The notes under the pieces: model-generated | The model's input: the letters and a program-made list of their open reading frames with translations, nothing else | What the model was told of the DNA's origin: nothing | Database searches by the model: none | Made by a program: the position numbers and the translations under genes | Shown here: in pieces, positions 52,601 through 60,614 of the stretch | Layout: each line of letters begins with the position of its first letter | Position numbering within the stretch: the stretch's first letter is position 1 | NCBI RefSeq assembly: GCF_003569785.1 | Contig: NZ_KZ983990.1 | Location: 62,001 to 126,000, forward strand | DNA length: 64,000 nt | Reading direction: 5' to 3' | Origin: Leucobacter sp. wl10 | Lineage (GTDB): Bacteria; Actinomycetota; Actinomycetes; Actinomycetales; Microbacteriaceae

Positions 52601-53344
52601 GACGTCGGGGAGCAGGCGCGCCCACCGCACGCTCCGCGGTTCGAGGTGCACGGTGGTGCCGTGCTCGACGGCAGCCTCGAGCACCGGCCGGAGCCCGTGC
52701 GCGGCCCGGGCGATGTCGTCCTCGGCCGACCAGTCGCTGCCGCCCGGGGCGATGCGGGCCGGATCGACCACCAGATGCGTCACCGTCGGCGCCGCCGCGA
52801 GCGCGGCGAGCCTCGCGGCCTCGGCCTCGGCCGCCGCCGGGCCGTGCACGGCCTCGCCCAGCGGCACGGTCACGGGCACGAACCCCGCTTCGCGGTGCCG
52901 GCGCAGCGCCTCCGCGAGGCGGCCGAGACGGCCCGGTGCCGCGGCTCCGGCGGGCAGCCTCGCTGCGAGCACCATTTCCGACACCCGGTCGCGCAGCCAC
53001 CGTCGCGCCACGGGCATCACGGCCCAGGGCAGTCCGAGCGACGCGGCCCCGCCCGCCCGCACGGCGAGGCGGTCCCTGGCGGGCAGGGAGCGCGGCACCT
53101 CCTGAGCCACCTCGCGCAGGCCCACCGCGGAGGCGAAGGCGTTCTCGGTGCCGGCGACCAGCTCGAGCAGGCGGCGGGTGAACTCGAAGGTCTCCGGATC
53201 CCCGCCCCCGAGCAGTTCGCGACCCGCCGACGCGGACTCCCCGCTCCGGGCGCGCAGCGCGGTGACCCACTCGTCTGCGCGGACTTCCGCCCGGCCTTCC
53301 ACGGCGCTCCACACCGCCTCCGGAGCCAAGGATTCTGCAGCCAT
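49646..53344 (-). CDS. PutA-like bifunctional protein with eroded active sites
   Basis: A 1232-residue homologue of bifunctional proline dehydrogenase / glutamate-semialdehyde dehydrogenase. The N-terminal half (VTVPLGEAVHGPAAAEAE) and the last third (LNRPTTAARIERQPGGGW near residue 980, equivalent to VNRxxTGAxVxRQPFGGW) are clearly homologous. The catalytic residues are gone. In the dehydrogenase domain the Glu-containing ETSGKN is RFRARG, and the AGQxCSA Cys loop is AGTDPRA (near residue 810). In the ProDH domain the YLxRRLxEN motif is ALVGLVAEA. The reading frame is open throughout, so selection for some other, possibly scaffold or sensing, role is plausible. Confidence 0.85.
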   Translation of the reverse strand: MAAESLAPEAVWSAVEGRAEVRADEWVTALRARSGESASAGRELLGGGDPETFEFTRRLLELVAGTENAFASAVGLREVAQEVPRSLPARDRLAVRAGGAASLGLPWAVMPVARRWLRDRVSEMVLAARLPAGAAAPGRLGRLAEALRRHREAGFVPVTVPLGEAVHGPAAAEAEAARLAALAAAPTVTHLVVDPARIAPGGSDWSAEDDIARAAHGLRPVLEAAVEHGTTVHLEPRSVRWARLLPDVVVRALTDAALDRARIGVRLMAELPESREHYDRLSRWAQRRVADGGAPAEVVIGVAGVAGAERIASLQSGLPVPVLEGRREVTAQLLRLVELALHPGRAAVLRPVVASEDVFVLAAAVELAEHLGGAELCSMQLRAGVAPGLAETVADSVSEVRIAVPVIAPREFAGAVDALVGLVAEAADPASTASRLAALLRESDSEETPELAAERAAFRAAAALAAEPAAVSHRTQLRAREWDPSERDSALFYREPDEPAGLETGGLTAAVLGLARGSTGELTLEELVPQRAIPVVSQSGFANEPGTDASVAANRDWVRDLLVEAAGVAEERDAINETVALSAADLDPERAAQEARAAGQRWAELPHSARASRLRRAALALVAARDRLLQALAVDTGAPAAELDAEVDDIVDAARYCGQLAEGLGAVRGASFVPQGLMLVAADECTPLSTQAEAVLAALGAGSGVLWSVPQRLVRSAAVLLEEWEAGGLLPGSVRLEAVIVGRTLPELAAHPEIDRAVVLGDRAAARELARRRPDLRVEGRFRARGAILVTPSADLDRAVADVVASGFRGAGTDPRAAHAVILLGGAARSRRFRDGLADAVRALRVGDTARPGDADPLGFDVGPLPAPPDAGGLRALTELGRGEEWLVEPRRLDDEGRLWSPGVRLGVPASSPFWDDARGVPVIGIAHAHTLGEALAVQNAEGSGAVAGLQSNDADEILVWLDGIEAAAVSLNRPTTAARIERQPGGGWNEAAMGLSALSGGPNRLVPLGSWQLRSGTRSETLHLRGLDPEVRVLVEAAQSLLDYEDFDEVRRAALSDALVWRTSFGVEHDTIGLGIERNVIRHRPVVTHLRLAEGARFASLVRVLAAALLVRAPVSVSTGEVLPAELSDFLEKVGIEVSLERDDDWVQRLAVSGPVGADGVAAARVRLIGGDAVRTAEWMGGLDRAALWAEPVTMAGPVELLTLLREQSVSARANRHDLAVPVPGLDELVG

Positions 53345-53711
53345 GTGCCCACTGTATGGCGCGCCGCTGACATTAGTACGGATGCGCGCCGCGGGATCTC
53401 ATCGACCGGCGCGGCCTCGACCCGTTCAGCGAGCAGCACCGGGATCTGCCGACCCGCGCGGTACGCGGCGATCTGCTCGAGCCCGGGGCGAAATGAGTGC
53501 ACTGCCCGGGCGGTGTCCCCGGTCCGCGGTGCATGCGGCGTCATCGGCGCCTCCCCTCCGGTTCGGAGTCCGACGTGAGCCAGGCCGAAGCGTTTGCGCC
53601 GCACTCCGCAATCGGTACACTTCTGACACAACACCATGCTCGGTTCGTGCAGTAGCTGCAAGACATCCATGCGCAGAATGACTGGTGCGGCACCGAGGTC
53701 GAGGAGGCCGC
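53345..53711. other. 367-bp decayed stretch with a possible aminotransferase remnant
   Basis: On the minus strand, about 53395-53544, a frame reads SFRPGLEQIAAYRAGRQIPV. This resembles the N-terminus of histidinol-phosphate-type aminotransferases (RPxLxxIxAYxxGR), but the following PLP-binding regions are missing. The rest of the stretch has no supported gene. Its position between the eroded PutA-like gene and a broken Lrp regulator suggests a zone of gene decay. Confidence 0.35.
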
Positions 53712-53973
53712 ATGGGCATCGACCGGCTGGACGCGCGACTCATCGCGCTGCCCACCGAGCAGGCGGGCATCTCGATGGTCGAGTGCGCCAGGCCCCTCGG
53801 CGTCGCGCGCGCCACCGCGCAGTGCCGGCTCGACGAACGACCTGCAGCGCGTGCTCGACCTCATGTCGAACACCGAGGGGGTCGCGAGGGTGTCGACGCG
53901 CCTCTCCCTCGAGAGCCACTTCAAGAACCGCACGCTGCCGCTCGTGCAGGCCACCGTGGAGGAGAAGACATGA
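53712..53973 (+). pseudogene. Lrp/AsnC-family regulator, internal deletion and frameshift
   Basis: ATG 53712 opens MGIDRLDARLIALPTEQAGI and ECARPLGVARATAQCRLD, the N-terminal helix-turn-helix of Lrp/AsnC regulators. Near 53830 the frame shifts by one, and the new frame reads STNDLQRVLDLMSNTEGVAR and FKNRTLPLVQATVEE, the C-terminal end of the same family. About 60 residues between are missing. The TGA at 53971-53973 overlaps the ATG of the flavoprotein gene (ATGA), so the original pair was translationally coupled. The regulator is inactive. Confidence 0.8.
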
Positions 53974-55103
53974 CCGAGCAGTTCGACCGCATCGTCGTCG
54001 GCGGAGGGGCGATGGGCCTCGCGACGACCTGGCAGCTCGCGAGTCGCGGCCTGCGCGTGCTCATGCTCGAGCGCTTCGCGCCGGGGCACCGCCGCGGGGC
54101 ATCGCACGGCGCCACCCGCAACATGAACAACGCGTACGCCGAGCACCACTACCTCGACCTCTACGACGAAGCGCTGCGGCTGTGGCGCGAACTCGAGGCC
54201 GATTCGGGCAGGCGGCTGCTCACGCTCTGCGGGCTGGTCACGCACGGCGATCCCGAGCGCGTGCGAGCGACGCACACCGCGCTCGTGGCGCGCGGCGCGT
54301 CGGCGGGACTGATCACGACCGCCGACGCCGAGGCGCGCTGGACCGGCATGCGCTTCGAGGGCGAGGTGCTGGTGAACCGCGATGCGGGGCGCGTCCACGC
54401 CGCCGAGGCGCTCGAGGTGCTCGACGCGCTGTCGCGGGAGCGCGGCGCGGAGCTGCGCTCCGAGCACCGCGTGCTGGCGATCGAGCCGGGCGAGAATCGC
54501 GTGGTCGTCACCGCCGAGACCCCCGATGGCGAGCGCGCCGCCGCCGAGGCCGAGGGCGTGGTGGTGACGGCCGGGGCCTGGAGCGCGCGGTTGCTCGAAG
54601 GGCTCGTCGGGCTGCCGCCGATGCGGGTCACCGAGGAGCACCCGGCGCACTTCACCCTGCGCCCCGAGTTCGCATCCGCCGCATGGCCATCCTTCAACCA
54701 CTTCCAGCCCGCAGAGCGGCTCACCGGCTACCGCGGCGACGTCTACGGCATGCTCACGCCGGGCGAGGGCGTCAAGGTGGGCTTCCACGGGACGGGCGAC
54801 GAGGTCGATCCGGATCGTCGCCGCTTCCGCGCCCCGAACGAGGCGCGCGCCCAGCTGCGCGAGCACGTGGCCCGCTGGTTCCCCGGCGTCGACCCCTACT
54901 CCGCCGCGGAGGTGAGCTGCACCTACACGCTGACCCCGTCTGAGCGCTTCGTGCTCGACACTCGCGGCCGCGTCACCGTGGGCGCCGGATTCTCCGGGCA
55001 CGGCTTCAAGTTCGTTCCGGCGATCGGCCGCGTGCTCGCCGACGCGAGCCTCGGAGCCGCGCCGGTGCCCGAGGCCTTCCGGCTCGCCGCGCACGGCGTG
55101 TGA
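53970..55103 (+). CDS. Sarcosine oxidase/MTOX-like FAD-dependent amine oxidase
   Basis: A 377-residue DAO-family flavoprotein. The FAD-binding fold is IVVGGGAMGLATTWQLASRG (8-27) with LMLERFAPGH; GASHGATRNMNNAY is the MSOX/MTOX loop. The covalent-flavin Cys in SCTYTLTPSERFVLD (MSOX has CMYTxTPDxxF) and the GFSGHGFKFVPAIG end are conserved. The family includes fructosyl-amino-acid oxidases (amadoriases). With the FrlB/FrlD genes nearby, an Amadori-type substrate is plausible, though sarcosine or N-methyl amino acids remain possible. Confidence 0.9.
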   Translation: MTEQFDRIVVGGGAMGLATTWQLASRGLRVLMLERFAPGHRRGASHGATRNMNNAYAEHHYLDLYDEALRLWRELEADSGRRLLTLCGLVTHGDPERVRATHTALVARGASAGLITTADAEARWTGMRFEGEVLVNRDAGRVHAAEALEVLDALSRERGAELRSEHRVLAIEPGENRVVVTAETPDGERAAAEAEGVVVTAGAWSARLLEGLVGLPPMRVTEEHPAHFTLRPEFASAAWPSFNHFQPAERLTGYRGDVYGMLTPGEGVKVGFHGTGDEVDPDRRRFRAPNEARAQLREHVARWFPGVDPYSAAEVSCTYTLTPSERFVLDTRGRVTVGAGFSGHGFKFVPAIGRVLADASLGAAPVPEAFRLAAHGV

Positions 55104-55161
55104 GGCCGGATCCGGATCTCGCTCCCGACCGGGCTCGCCCGGATGCTCCCCGGCGCTCCGG

Positions 55162-55998
55162 CTACCCGGCGGACAGCGCCGCCTCGATCGCGGCGTACGA
55201 GCGCTCGAGCGCGGGACGCGGGTCGAGCGCGTAGCCGCCGTCGCCGAACAGCTCGACCGTCATCCATCCCTCGTAACCGTTGCGGTCGAGGGCGCGCAGG
55301 ATCTCGGCGAGCGGCAGCTCGCCGTCGCCCCAGGCGAGATGTCCCGCCGGCGCCCCGTCGACGAGGTGCACGTGCCGCACGCGATCCCCCAGCGCCGCGA
55401 AGCAGCCGTCGACCGTGTCGCCCGCGACCGCCATGGCCACCGTATCGAGGGCCACGCCGAGGTTCGGCGCGGCGACGTCCGCGAGCGCGCGGGCCGCGTC
55501 GGCGGCCGAGTTCACGAGGTTCGACTCGACGCGCTGCAGCGGCTCGAGCAGGCACTCGAGGCCGAGCCGCCCGGCATAACCGCAGATCTCGCCGAGCGCG
55601 TCGATCGCACGACGCCGGGCCGCGTCGACGGGCTCGCCCTCGAAGCCGCGTCCGGGCGTGAGGAACAGCCGCGGCGCCCCGAGTTCCACGGCGAGCTCGG
55701 CCGCGCGCTTGAACATCGCGATGCTCGCGGCGCGCAGACGGCTGTCGGGCGACGCGATGTTGACGGGGTAGATCACCTGCTCGGGCGTGAAACAGACGAT
55801 CTCGAGGCCGCGGGCCGCGGCGCCCCGGCGCACCGCGCGCGCCTCGGCATCGCTGAGCCACGGCACGTGGAGCTGCGGAGCGATCCCCCACAGCTCGACG
55901 GCCGTGCGTCCCAGCGCGGCGAGGTCATCGAAGCACTCGTCCAGCGGGCGGTGCTGGTACGAGAAGTTGGATCCGCTGACCTGCACGAGCGAGAGCAT
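55162..55998 (-). CDS. Sugar phosphate isomerase/epimerase (FrlC-like TIM barrel)
   Basis: A 278-residue AP-endonuclease-2-like TIM-barrel protein. GSNFSYQHRPLDECFDDLAA, AVELWGIAPQLHVPWLS, LECLLEPLQRVESNLVNSAA, LGVALDTVAMAVAGDTVDG and HVHLVDGAPAGHLAWGDGE contain the Glu, Asp, His and His of the metal site. FrlC, the fructoselysine 3-epimerase, belongs to this family. It follows the ABC permease by 16 bp on the same strand, so it is the last gene of the importer operon. Confidence 0.9.
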   Translation of the reverse strand: MLSLVQVSGSNFSYQHRPLDECFDDLAALGRTAVELWGIAPQLHVPWLSDAEARAVRRGAAARGLEIVCFTPEQVIYPVNIASPDSRLRAASIAMFKRAAELAVELGAPRLFLTPGRGFEGEPVDAARRRAIDALGEICGYAGRLGLECLLEPLQRVESNLVNSAADAARALADVAAPNLGVALDTVAMAVAGDTVDGCFAALGDRVRHVHLVDGAPAGHLAWGDGELPLAEILRALDRNGYEGWMTVELFGDGGYALDPRPALERSYAAIEAALSAG

Positions 55999-56014
55999 GA
56001 GCGACCGCGATCCC

Positions 56015-56899
56015 CTACTTGCCGACCCCGTCGGCGAGGCCCTTGACGAAGTAGCGCTGGCAGGCGAGGAACAGCACGATCACGGGAACCGCGGCGATCA
56101 CCATGCCGGCGAACACGACCGGGTAGTCGGTGCCGTACTTGCTCATGAGGCTGGTCAGACCGACGGGCAGCGGCTGTACGCCCGTACCGCTCGTGAACAC
56201 CATGGCGAAGAGGTACTCGTTCCACGCGAAGAGCACGTGCAGCAGCACGGTCGAGACGAGGATCGGCCTGCACATGGGCAGGATGATCCGCCAGAACGTC
56301 GTCCACCGGCTCGCGCCGTCGATCTGCGCGGCCTCGTCGACCTCGGTCGGCAGGTCGATCATGTACGAGCGGATGAGGAAGGTCGTGAACGGGATCCTGA
56401 ACGCGGTGTAGAGGATCATGAGCGCCCAGAAGGTGTTGTAGAGGCCCAGCGACTGGAACATTCTCACGAGGGGCACGAGCGCGACGGTCGGTGCGAGCAT
56501 GAGCCCGCCGAGGATGGCCCCGGTCCACACGGCGTTGAAGGGGATCCTCACCCGGGTGAGCCCGTACGCCGCCCACGCGCTGATGAACACAGTCGTGATC
56601 GTGGAGGAGACCGTGACGAGCACGCTCGTCGCGAGGTAGTTGCTCACCCCGCGGTTCCAGGCCTTGGCGTAGTTCTCCCAGCTCCACTGCTGCGGCACCG
56701 CGAACGGATTGCCGAAGAGCTCGGTGTTCGTCTTGAAGCCGTTGAAGATCATCCACAGCAGCGGATAGAGCACGATGACGACGAGGCCGATCAGGAACGA
56801 CCAGACGAAGATGCGTCCGATGATCCCGAGAAAGCCCAGCTTGCCCATGCGCGACCGCTCGGGGCGAACCGCCAGCAGGACGGCTGTCTCCGTGCTCAT
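56015..56899 (-). CDS. Carbohydrate ABC transporter permease (MalG type)
   Basis: A 294-residue permease with six membrane segments. The cytoplasmic N-terminus is followed by GRIFVWSFLIGLVVIVLYPL, and the EAA loop with EVDEAAQIDGASRWTTFWRI, ILPMCRP is the MalFG signature. A C-terminal CQRYFVKGLADGVGK ending is typical for MalG. It overlaps the partner permease by 4 bp. No ATP-binding gene is in the operon; a shared MsiK-type ATPase elsewhere would be expected. Confidence 0.93.
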   Translation of the reverse strand: MSTETAVLLAVRPERSRMGKLGFLGIIGRIFVWSFLIGLVVIVLYPLLWMIFNGFKTNTELFGNPFAVPQQWSWENYAKAWNRGVSNYLATSVLVTVSSTITTVFISAWAAYGLTRVRIPFNAVWTGAILGGLMLAPTVALVPLVRMFQSLGLYNTFWALMILYTAFRIPFTTFLIRSYMIDLPTEVDEAAQIDGASRWTTFWRIILPMCRPILVSTVLLHVLFAWNEYLFAMVFTSGTGVQPLPVGLTSLMSKYGTDYPVVFAGMVIAAVPVIVLFLACQRYFVKGLADGVGK

Positions 56900-57783
56900 A
56901 CCTCTACTCTCCGTTTCCTCGTGTACCACAGCTGCGCCAGGCCGATCGCGAGCGACAGCACGAAGACGACCACGGCGATGGCGGCCGCGTACCCGAAATC
57001 GTTGCGCACGAAACCGTTGCGGTACAGCCAGGTGCCCAGCACCTGGGTGGAATTGTTGGGCCCGCCGGTGGTCATGACCATGACCTCGTTGAAGACCTGG
57101 AACGCGCCCGAGATGGTCACGATCATCATGAGGCCGGTCATCTCGCGCACGAGGGGGACGGTGATGGTGAAGAAGCGCCGCACGGAGCCGATGCCGTCGA
57201 TCTGGGCCGCCTCGTAGAGTTCGGAGGGGATGCGCTGGATCGCGACCGTGAACAGCAGGGCCGAGTAGCCGAACCCCTGCCACTGGCTCATCGCGATGAC
57301 GCCCATCATGGCCGTGCTCTCCTGACCGAGCCAGGGCTGGGCCAGCGCGCCCAGACCGATGGTGTCGAGGAAGCTGTTCAGCATGCCGATGTTCGGCTCG
57401 TAGATGAAGTAGAACAGCAGACCCGAGACCGTGATCGAGATCGCCGACGGGATGAAGTAGATCGTGCGCAGCGCGTTGCGCGTGCGGCGGCTGCGCACGC
57501 TCTCGATGAGCGCGGCGATCACCAGCGCGGCGCCGACCTGGAGAACGATCGACACCGCCGCGTACAGCAGGTTGTTGCCGAGCGAGCGCCAGAACACCGG
57601 ATCGCCCACGAGGCGCTCGAAGTTCTTCGCCCCGACGAACTCGTTCGTGCCGGAGTAGATGTCCCACTCGGAGGCGGCGAACCCGAAGTTCTGCACGAGA
57701 GGGACGTAGACGAACGCGATCAGGATCAGGATCGCGGGGGCGAGCCAGAGGAGCCCGCCGGCCCTGGAGAGGCGTGAGTGCAT
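56896..57783 (-). CDS. Carbohydrate ABC transporter permease (MalF type)
   Basis: A 295-residue permease with six membrane segments. AGGLLWLAPAILILIAFVYV at the N-terminus and ELYEAAQIDGIGSVRRFFTI with TVPLVREMTG (EAA loop) define the MalF type. It lies 71 bp after the substrate-binding protein gene and overlaps the MalG-type gene. Together they import the operon's substrate, probably a fructosamine or sugar derivative. Confidence 0.93.
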   Translation of the reverse strand: MHSRLSRAGGLLWLAPAILILIAFVYVPLVQNFGFAASEWDIYSGTNEFVGAKNFERLVGDPVFWRSLGNNLLYAAVSIVLQVGAALVIAALIESVRSRRTRNALRTIYFIPSAISITVSGLLFYFIYEPNIGMLNSFLDTIGLGALAQPWLGQESTAMMGVIAMSQWQGFGYSALLFTVAIQRIPSELYEAAQIDGIGSVRRFFTITVPLVREMTGLMMIVTISGAFQVFNEVMVMTTGGPNNSTQVLGTWLYRNGFVRNDFGYAAAIAVVVFVLSLAIGLAQLWYTRKRRVEV

Positions 57784-57854
57784 GTTGCTTCCTCGATACC
57801 GAATCGACAGCGGGCGGCGGAGCCGGCCGTACCGCCGACCCCGCGTGCGACCGC

Positions 57855-59171
57855 TCAGCGGGCCATCTCGTTCGCCTTCTGAACGCTCTTGATGACCTCC
57901 TCGGGAGAGGAGTCGCCGCTGATGAGCGCTTCACCTCCCGCGAGCCACGCGTCGGCGACCTCGGGCACCGTGACGGTGTCGAGCCAGGTGACGAGTTGCG
58001 AGGCCTCGTTCACCTGCCGGATGCCGTCGTAGACCGCCGCGCTCGAGGTCTCCTCGGTCACCGCGTCGATCACGGTGCTCGGCTGCCCGTAGGGCGGCGA
58101 CGACAGCGTCTTCGCGTTCTCGGGGTTCGTCACGAATTTCATGAAGTCGATCGCGAGCGCGGCCCGCGGCGACTTGGCGTTGATCAGGTAGCCCTCGGGA
58201 GAGCCCTCGACCGCGCCGGGATCGCCCTCGGCGCCCTCGGGAACCGGCAGCTTGAAGATGCCGAAGCTCTCGGGGGCGAGCGTTTCGCCGGAGGTGAGCT
58301 GATCGAACTCGAGGATCTCCTGGTAGTACATGGCCGCGCGTCCGCCCGCCAGCGCTTCCTGCGCCGTCGTGTACAGCACGCCGTTGGTGCCCTTTCCGGA
58401 ATCGGTGCACTCGTTCACGAGCCGGCTGAACTGCTTGAGCGATTTGACGTACCCGGGATCGTCCCACTTCGCGGTCTGGGGGTCGAAGTCGGCGTTCAGC
58501 GTGTCGCTGGGCACGTTGTAGGCGAAGAGCTGCTGCAGGTAGTGCAGACCGGGCCAGCCGTCCTTGTTGCCGAAGGCGATGGGCTCGTAGCCGGCGTCGC
58601 GCAGCGGGCCGCAGCTGCCGATCAGCTCCTCGAAGGTCTTCGGCACCTGGATACCGGCCTTCGCGAACGCATCTTTGTTGTAGCCCATGAACTTGCCGTT
58701 GTTGTAGAGCGGAATGCCGTAGTACTTGTCGCCGTACTTGAAGGCGTCGAGCGACGCCTTGCCGAAGGTGTCGCCCCACTCGGTGCCGGGCGCGATCACC
58801 TCGGTGAGGTCGGCGGCGAGACCGCCGTCGACGAAGTTCTGCGCCCAGGTGCCGGTCCAGGTGAAGTAGATGTCGGGCAGCGCCCCCGATGCCGTCAGCG
58901 TCTTCGTCTTGTCCTTCACCGACTGATCGGTTTCCTGGATGAGTTCGAACTCGACGTCCGGGTACTGCTTCTGGTAGGCGGCGGCGAGTTCCTCGAAGTA
59001 GGGGCCGAGCGGCTCGCCGGCGAACTTGGTGAGGATGCTGAGCTTGCCCGAGAACTCGGGCTCGGCCGTCACATCGGCGGCCGCCCCGCTGTTGCCTCCG
59101 CCGGCGCATCCGCTCAGCACGAGAGCTGCGCCGGCGGCCATGGCCGCCAGAATGGTCTTCTTCCGTTGCAT
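57855..59171 (-). CDS. Extracellular solute-binding lipoprotein (family 1, sugar ABC)
   Basis: A 438-residue lipoprotein. The signal peptide ends in the lipobox LSGC (C22) followed by a Gly/Asn/Ser-rich linker. The mature part begins with a KLSILTKFAGEPLGPYFEEL fold typical of family 1 binding proteins and includes GIPLYNNGKFMGYNKDAFAK and GGRAAMYYQEILEFD. It is the first gene of the importer operon. The start is 95 bp from the operator at 59266-59280, where LacI-type repression would block it. Confidence 0.93.
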   Translation of the reverse strand: MQRKKTILAAMAAGAALVLSGCAGGGNSGAAADVTAEPEFSGKLSILTKFAGEPLGPYFEELAAAYQKQYPDVEFELIQETDQSVKDKTKTLTASGALPDIYFTWTGTWAQNFVDGGLAADLTEVIAPGTEWGDTFGKASLDAFKYGDKYYGIPLYNNGKFMGYNKDAFAKAGIQVPKTFEELIGSCGPLRDAGYEPIAFGNKDGWPGLHYLQQLFAYNVPSDTLNADFDPQTAKWDDPGYVKSLKQFSRLVNECTDSGKGTNGVLYTTAQEALAGGRAAMYYQEILEFDQLTSGETLAPESFGIFKLPVPEGAEGDPGAVEGSPEGYLINAKSPRAALAIDFMKFVTNPENAKTLSSPPYGQPSTVIDAVTEETSSAAVYDGIRQVNEASQLVTWLDTVTVPEVADAWLAGGEALISGDSSPEEVIKSVQKANEMAR

Positions 59172-59265
59172 GTGTATGCCCCTCCTCTTCGAGAGCGCCG
59201 CTTCCGCTGCGACCGCCCGCTGGGTCGTGATGTGGCGTTGAGCCGATGCTTCGAGGTATCAGATC

Positions 59266-59280
59266 CTGATACCGGTACCA
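59266..59280. promoter_or_regulatory. LacI-type operator O1, importer side
   Basis: CTGATACCGGTACCA includes the near-perfect palindrome TGrTACCGGTAyCA with the central CpG typical of LacI-family sites. The same sequence occurs at 59443. The 320-bp divergent promoter 59172-59491 has no gene. Confidence 0.8.
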
Positions 59281-59442
59281 CCAACTTGCATTGAATTGTC
59301 GCCCAAGCGGGCGCACTTCGCAAGTGGCGTTCTCGGAAGAATGCCGATTTGTTCTCAAATTCATGGCAAGTTTTGCCGAAGGATCCCCTCGGCCGCCCGC
59401 GATGTTGACGTTCTCATGCGCCTATGCCACGATGGATCGCAC

Positions 59443-59458
59443 CTGATACCGGTACCAG
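59443..59458. promoter_or_regulatory. LacI-type operator O2, deglycase side
   Basis: CTGATACCGGTACCAG repeats the O1 sequence 177 bp away, 34 bp before the SIS-domain gene start. The pair flanks the divergent promoters of the importer and the sugar-amine catabolic genes. The LacI regulator at 61553 is the obvious binder. Confidence 0.8.
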
Positions 59459-59491
59459 ATCGGGCAGGGTCTCGGCACGAAAGGATCAACG

Positions 59492-60493
59492 ATGCTCGGT
59501 TTCAACGAAGCCCAGGTTCGCGAACAGCTCACCAGCGCGGTCGCTCTGCGCCCGCAGATCGAGGAGCTGGTCGACCGCCTCCTCGCTCAGCGGATCGACA
59601 GCGTGCTGCTCGTCGGCTCGGGCGGCACCTACGCCCAGATGTGGCCGTACGAGTACCTCGCCCGCCGCTTCTCGAAGCTCCCGATCCGCGCGGCGAACTC
59701 CCGCGAGCTCATCCAGTCGGGCGACGCCTGGCTCGGCGAGAGCACCCTCGCCGTCTTCCTGTCCGTGTCGGGCACCACCGAGGACGTGCTGGCGGCCATC
59801 GACTACGTCAAGTCGCAGGGCGCGACGACGGTCTCCTTCACCGGAGTGCCCGAGTCGCCCATCGCGCAGGAGGTCGACCACACGCTGACCTCCGCGCCGA
59901 AGGCCTGGCCCTTCGATCCGCAGCTGCTGCTGCTCGTCGGCGCAATCATGCACAAGCGCGGCGAGTTCCCGGGCTATGAATCGCTGGCCGACGAACTCGC
60001 CGGCCTGCCCGACGCGATCATCGAGGCCGCCAAGGCCGCCGAGGACAAGGCCGTCGCCTTCGCCGAGGCGAACAAGGACACCGATTACCACTTCCTCATC
60101 GGCGGCGGCCCCCTCTGGGCGTTCACCTACCTGTACTCGATGTGCATCCTCGAGGAGATGCAGTGGCTGCGCACCACGCGCGTCAACTCGGCGGAGTTCT
60201 TCCACGGATCGCTCGAGCTGCTCGAGGAGGACACCTCGGTCATCGTCTTCCAGGGCGAGGACGAGACCCGCCCGCTGACCGACCGGGCCGAGGCCTTCGC
60301 GAGGCGAATCTCGAAGAACGTCGCGGTGTTCGACACCCGCGACTACGAGCTCGAGGGCTTCAGCCCCGAGAACCGCGCGCTCATCGCCCCGATCGTGCTC
60401 GACGCCGTGATGGGCCGCGTCAGCAAGCACCTCGAGCGCGTGCGGGACCACTCGCTCGACCTGCGTCGCTACTACCGCGTGATGGACTACTGA
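59492..60493 (+). CDS. SIS-domain fructosamine-6-phosphate deglycase, FrlB-like
   Basis: A 333-residue double-SIS protein. The first SIS motif is LLVGSGGTYAQMWPYEYLAR with VFLSVSGTTEDVLAAIDYVK; the second contains FLIGGGPLWAFTYLYSMCIL and the catalytic-site EFFHGSLELLEEDT, equivalent to EFRHGPLEIVE in E. coli FrlB. The end LRRYYRVMDY is also FrlB-like (RRYYGGLVEY). The enzyme should split a fructosamine 6-phosphate into glucose 6-phosphate and the free amine. ACGAAAGGA precedes ATG 59492. Confidence 0.88.
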   Translation: MLGFNEAQVREQLTSAVALRPQIEELVDRLLAQRIDSVLLVGSGGTYAQMWPYEYLARRFSKLPIRAANSRELIQSGDAWLGESTLAVFLSVSGTTEDVLAAIDYVKSQGATTVSFTGVPESPIAQEVDHTLTSAPKAWPFDPQLLLLVGAIMHKRGEFPGYESLADELAGLPDAIIEAAKAAEDKAVAFAEANKDTDYHFLIGGGPLWAFTYLYSMCILEEMQWLRTTRVNSAEFFHGSLELLEEDTSVIVFQGEDETRPLTDRAEAFARRISKNVAVFDTRDYELEGFSPENRALIAPIVLDAVMGRVSKHLERVRDHSLDLRRYYRVMDY

Positions 60494-60614
60494 TCTCGAG
60501 GATGCGGTGCCGAGCGGGGTCCGCCGAGCCGGATGCGCCGATCCGGCACCGCATCCCCCGCCCGCGCCCGGCCGCGGCGGGTCCGCATCGGCCCACAACG
60601 GAGAGGAGCCCCTC

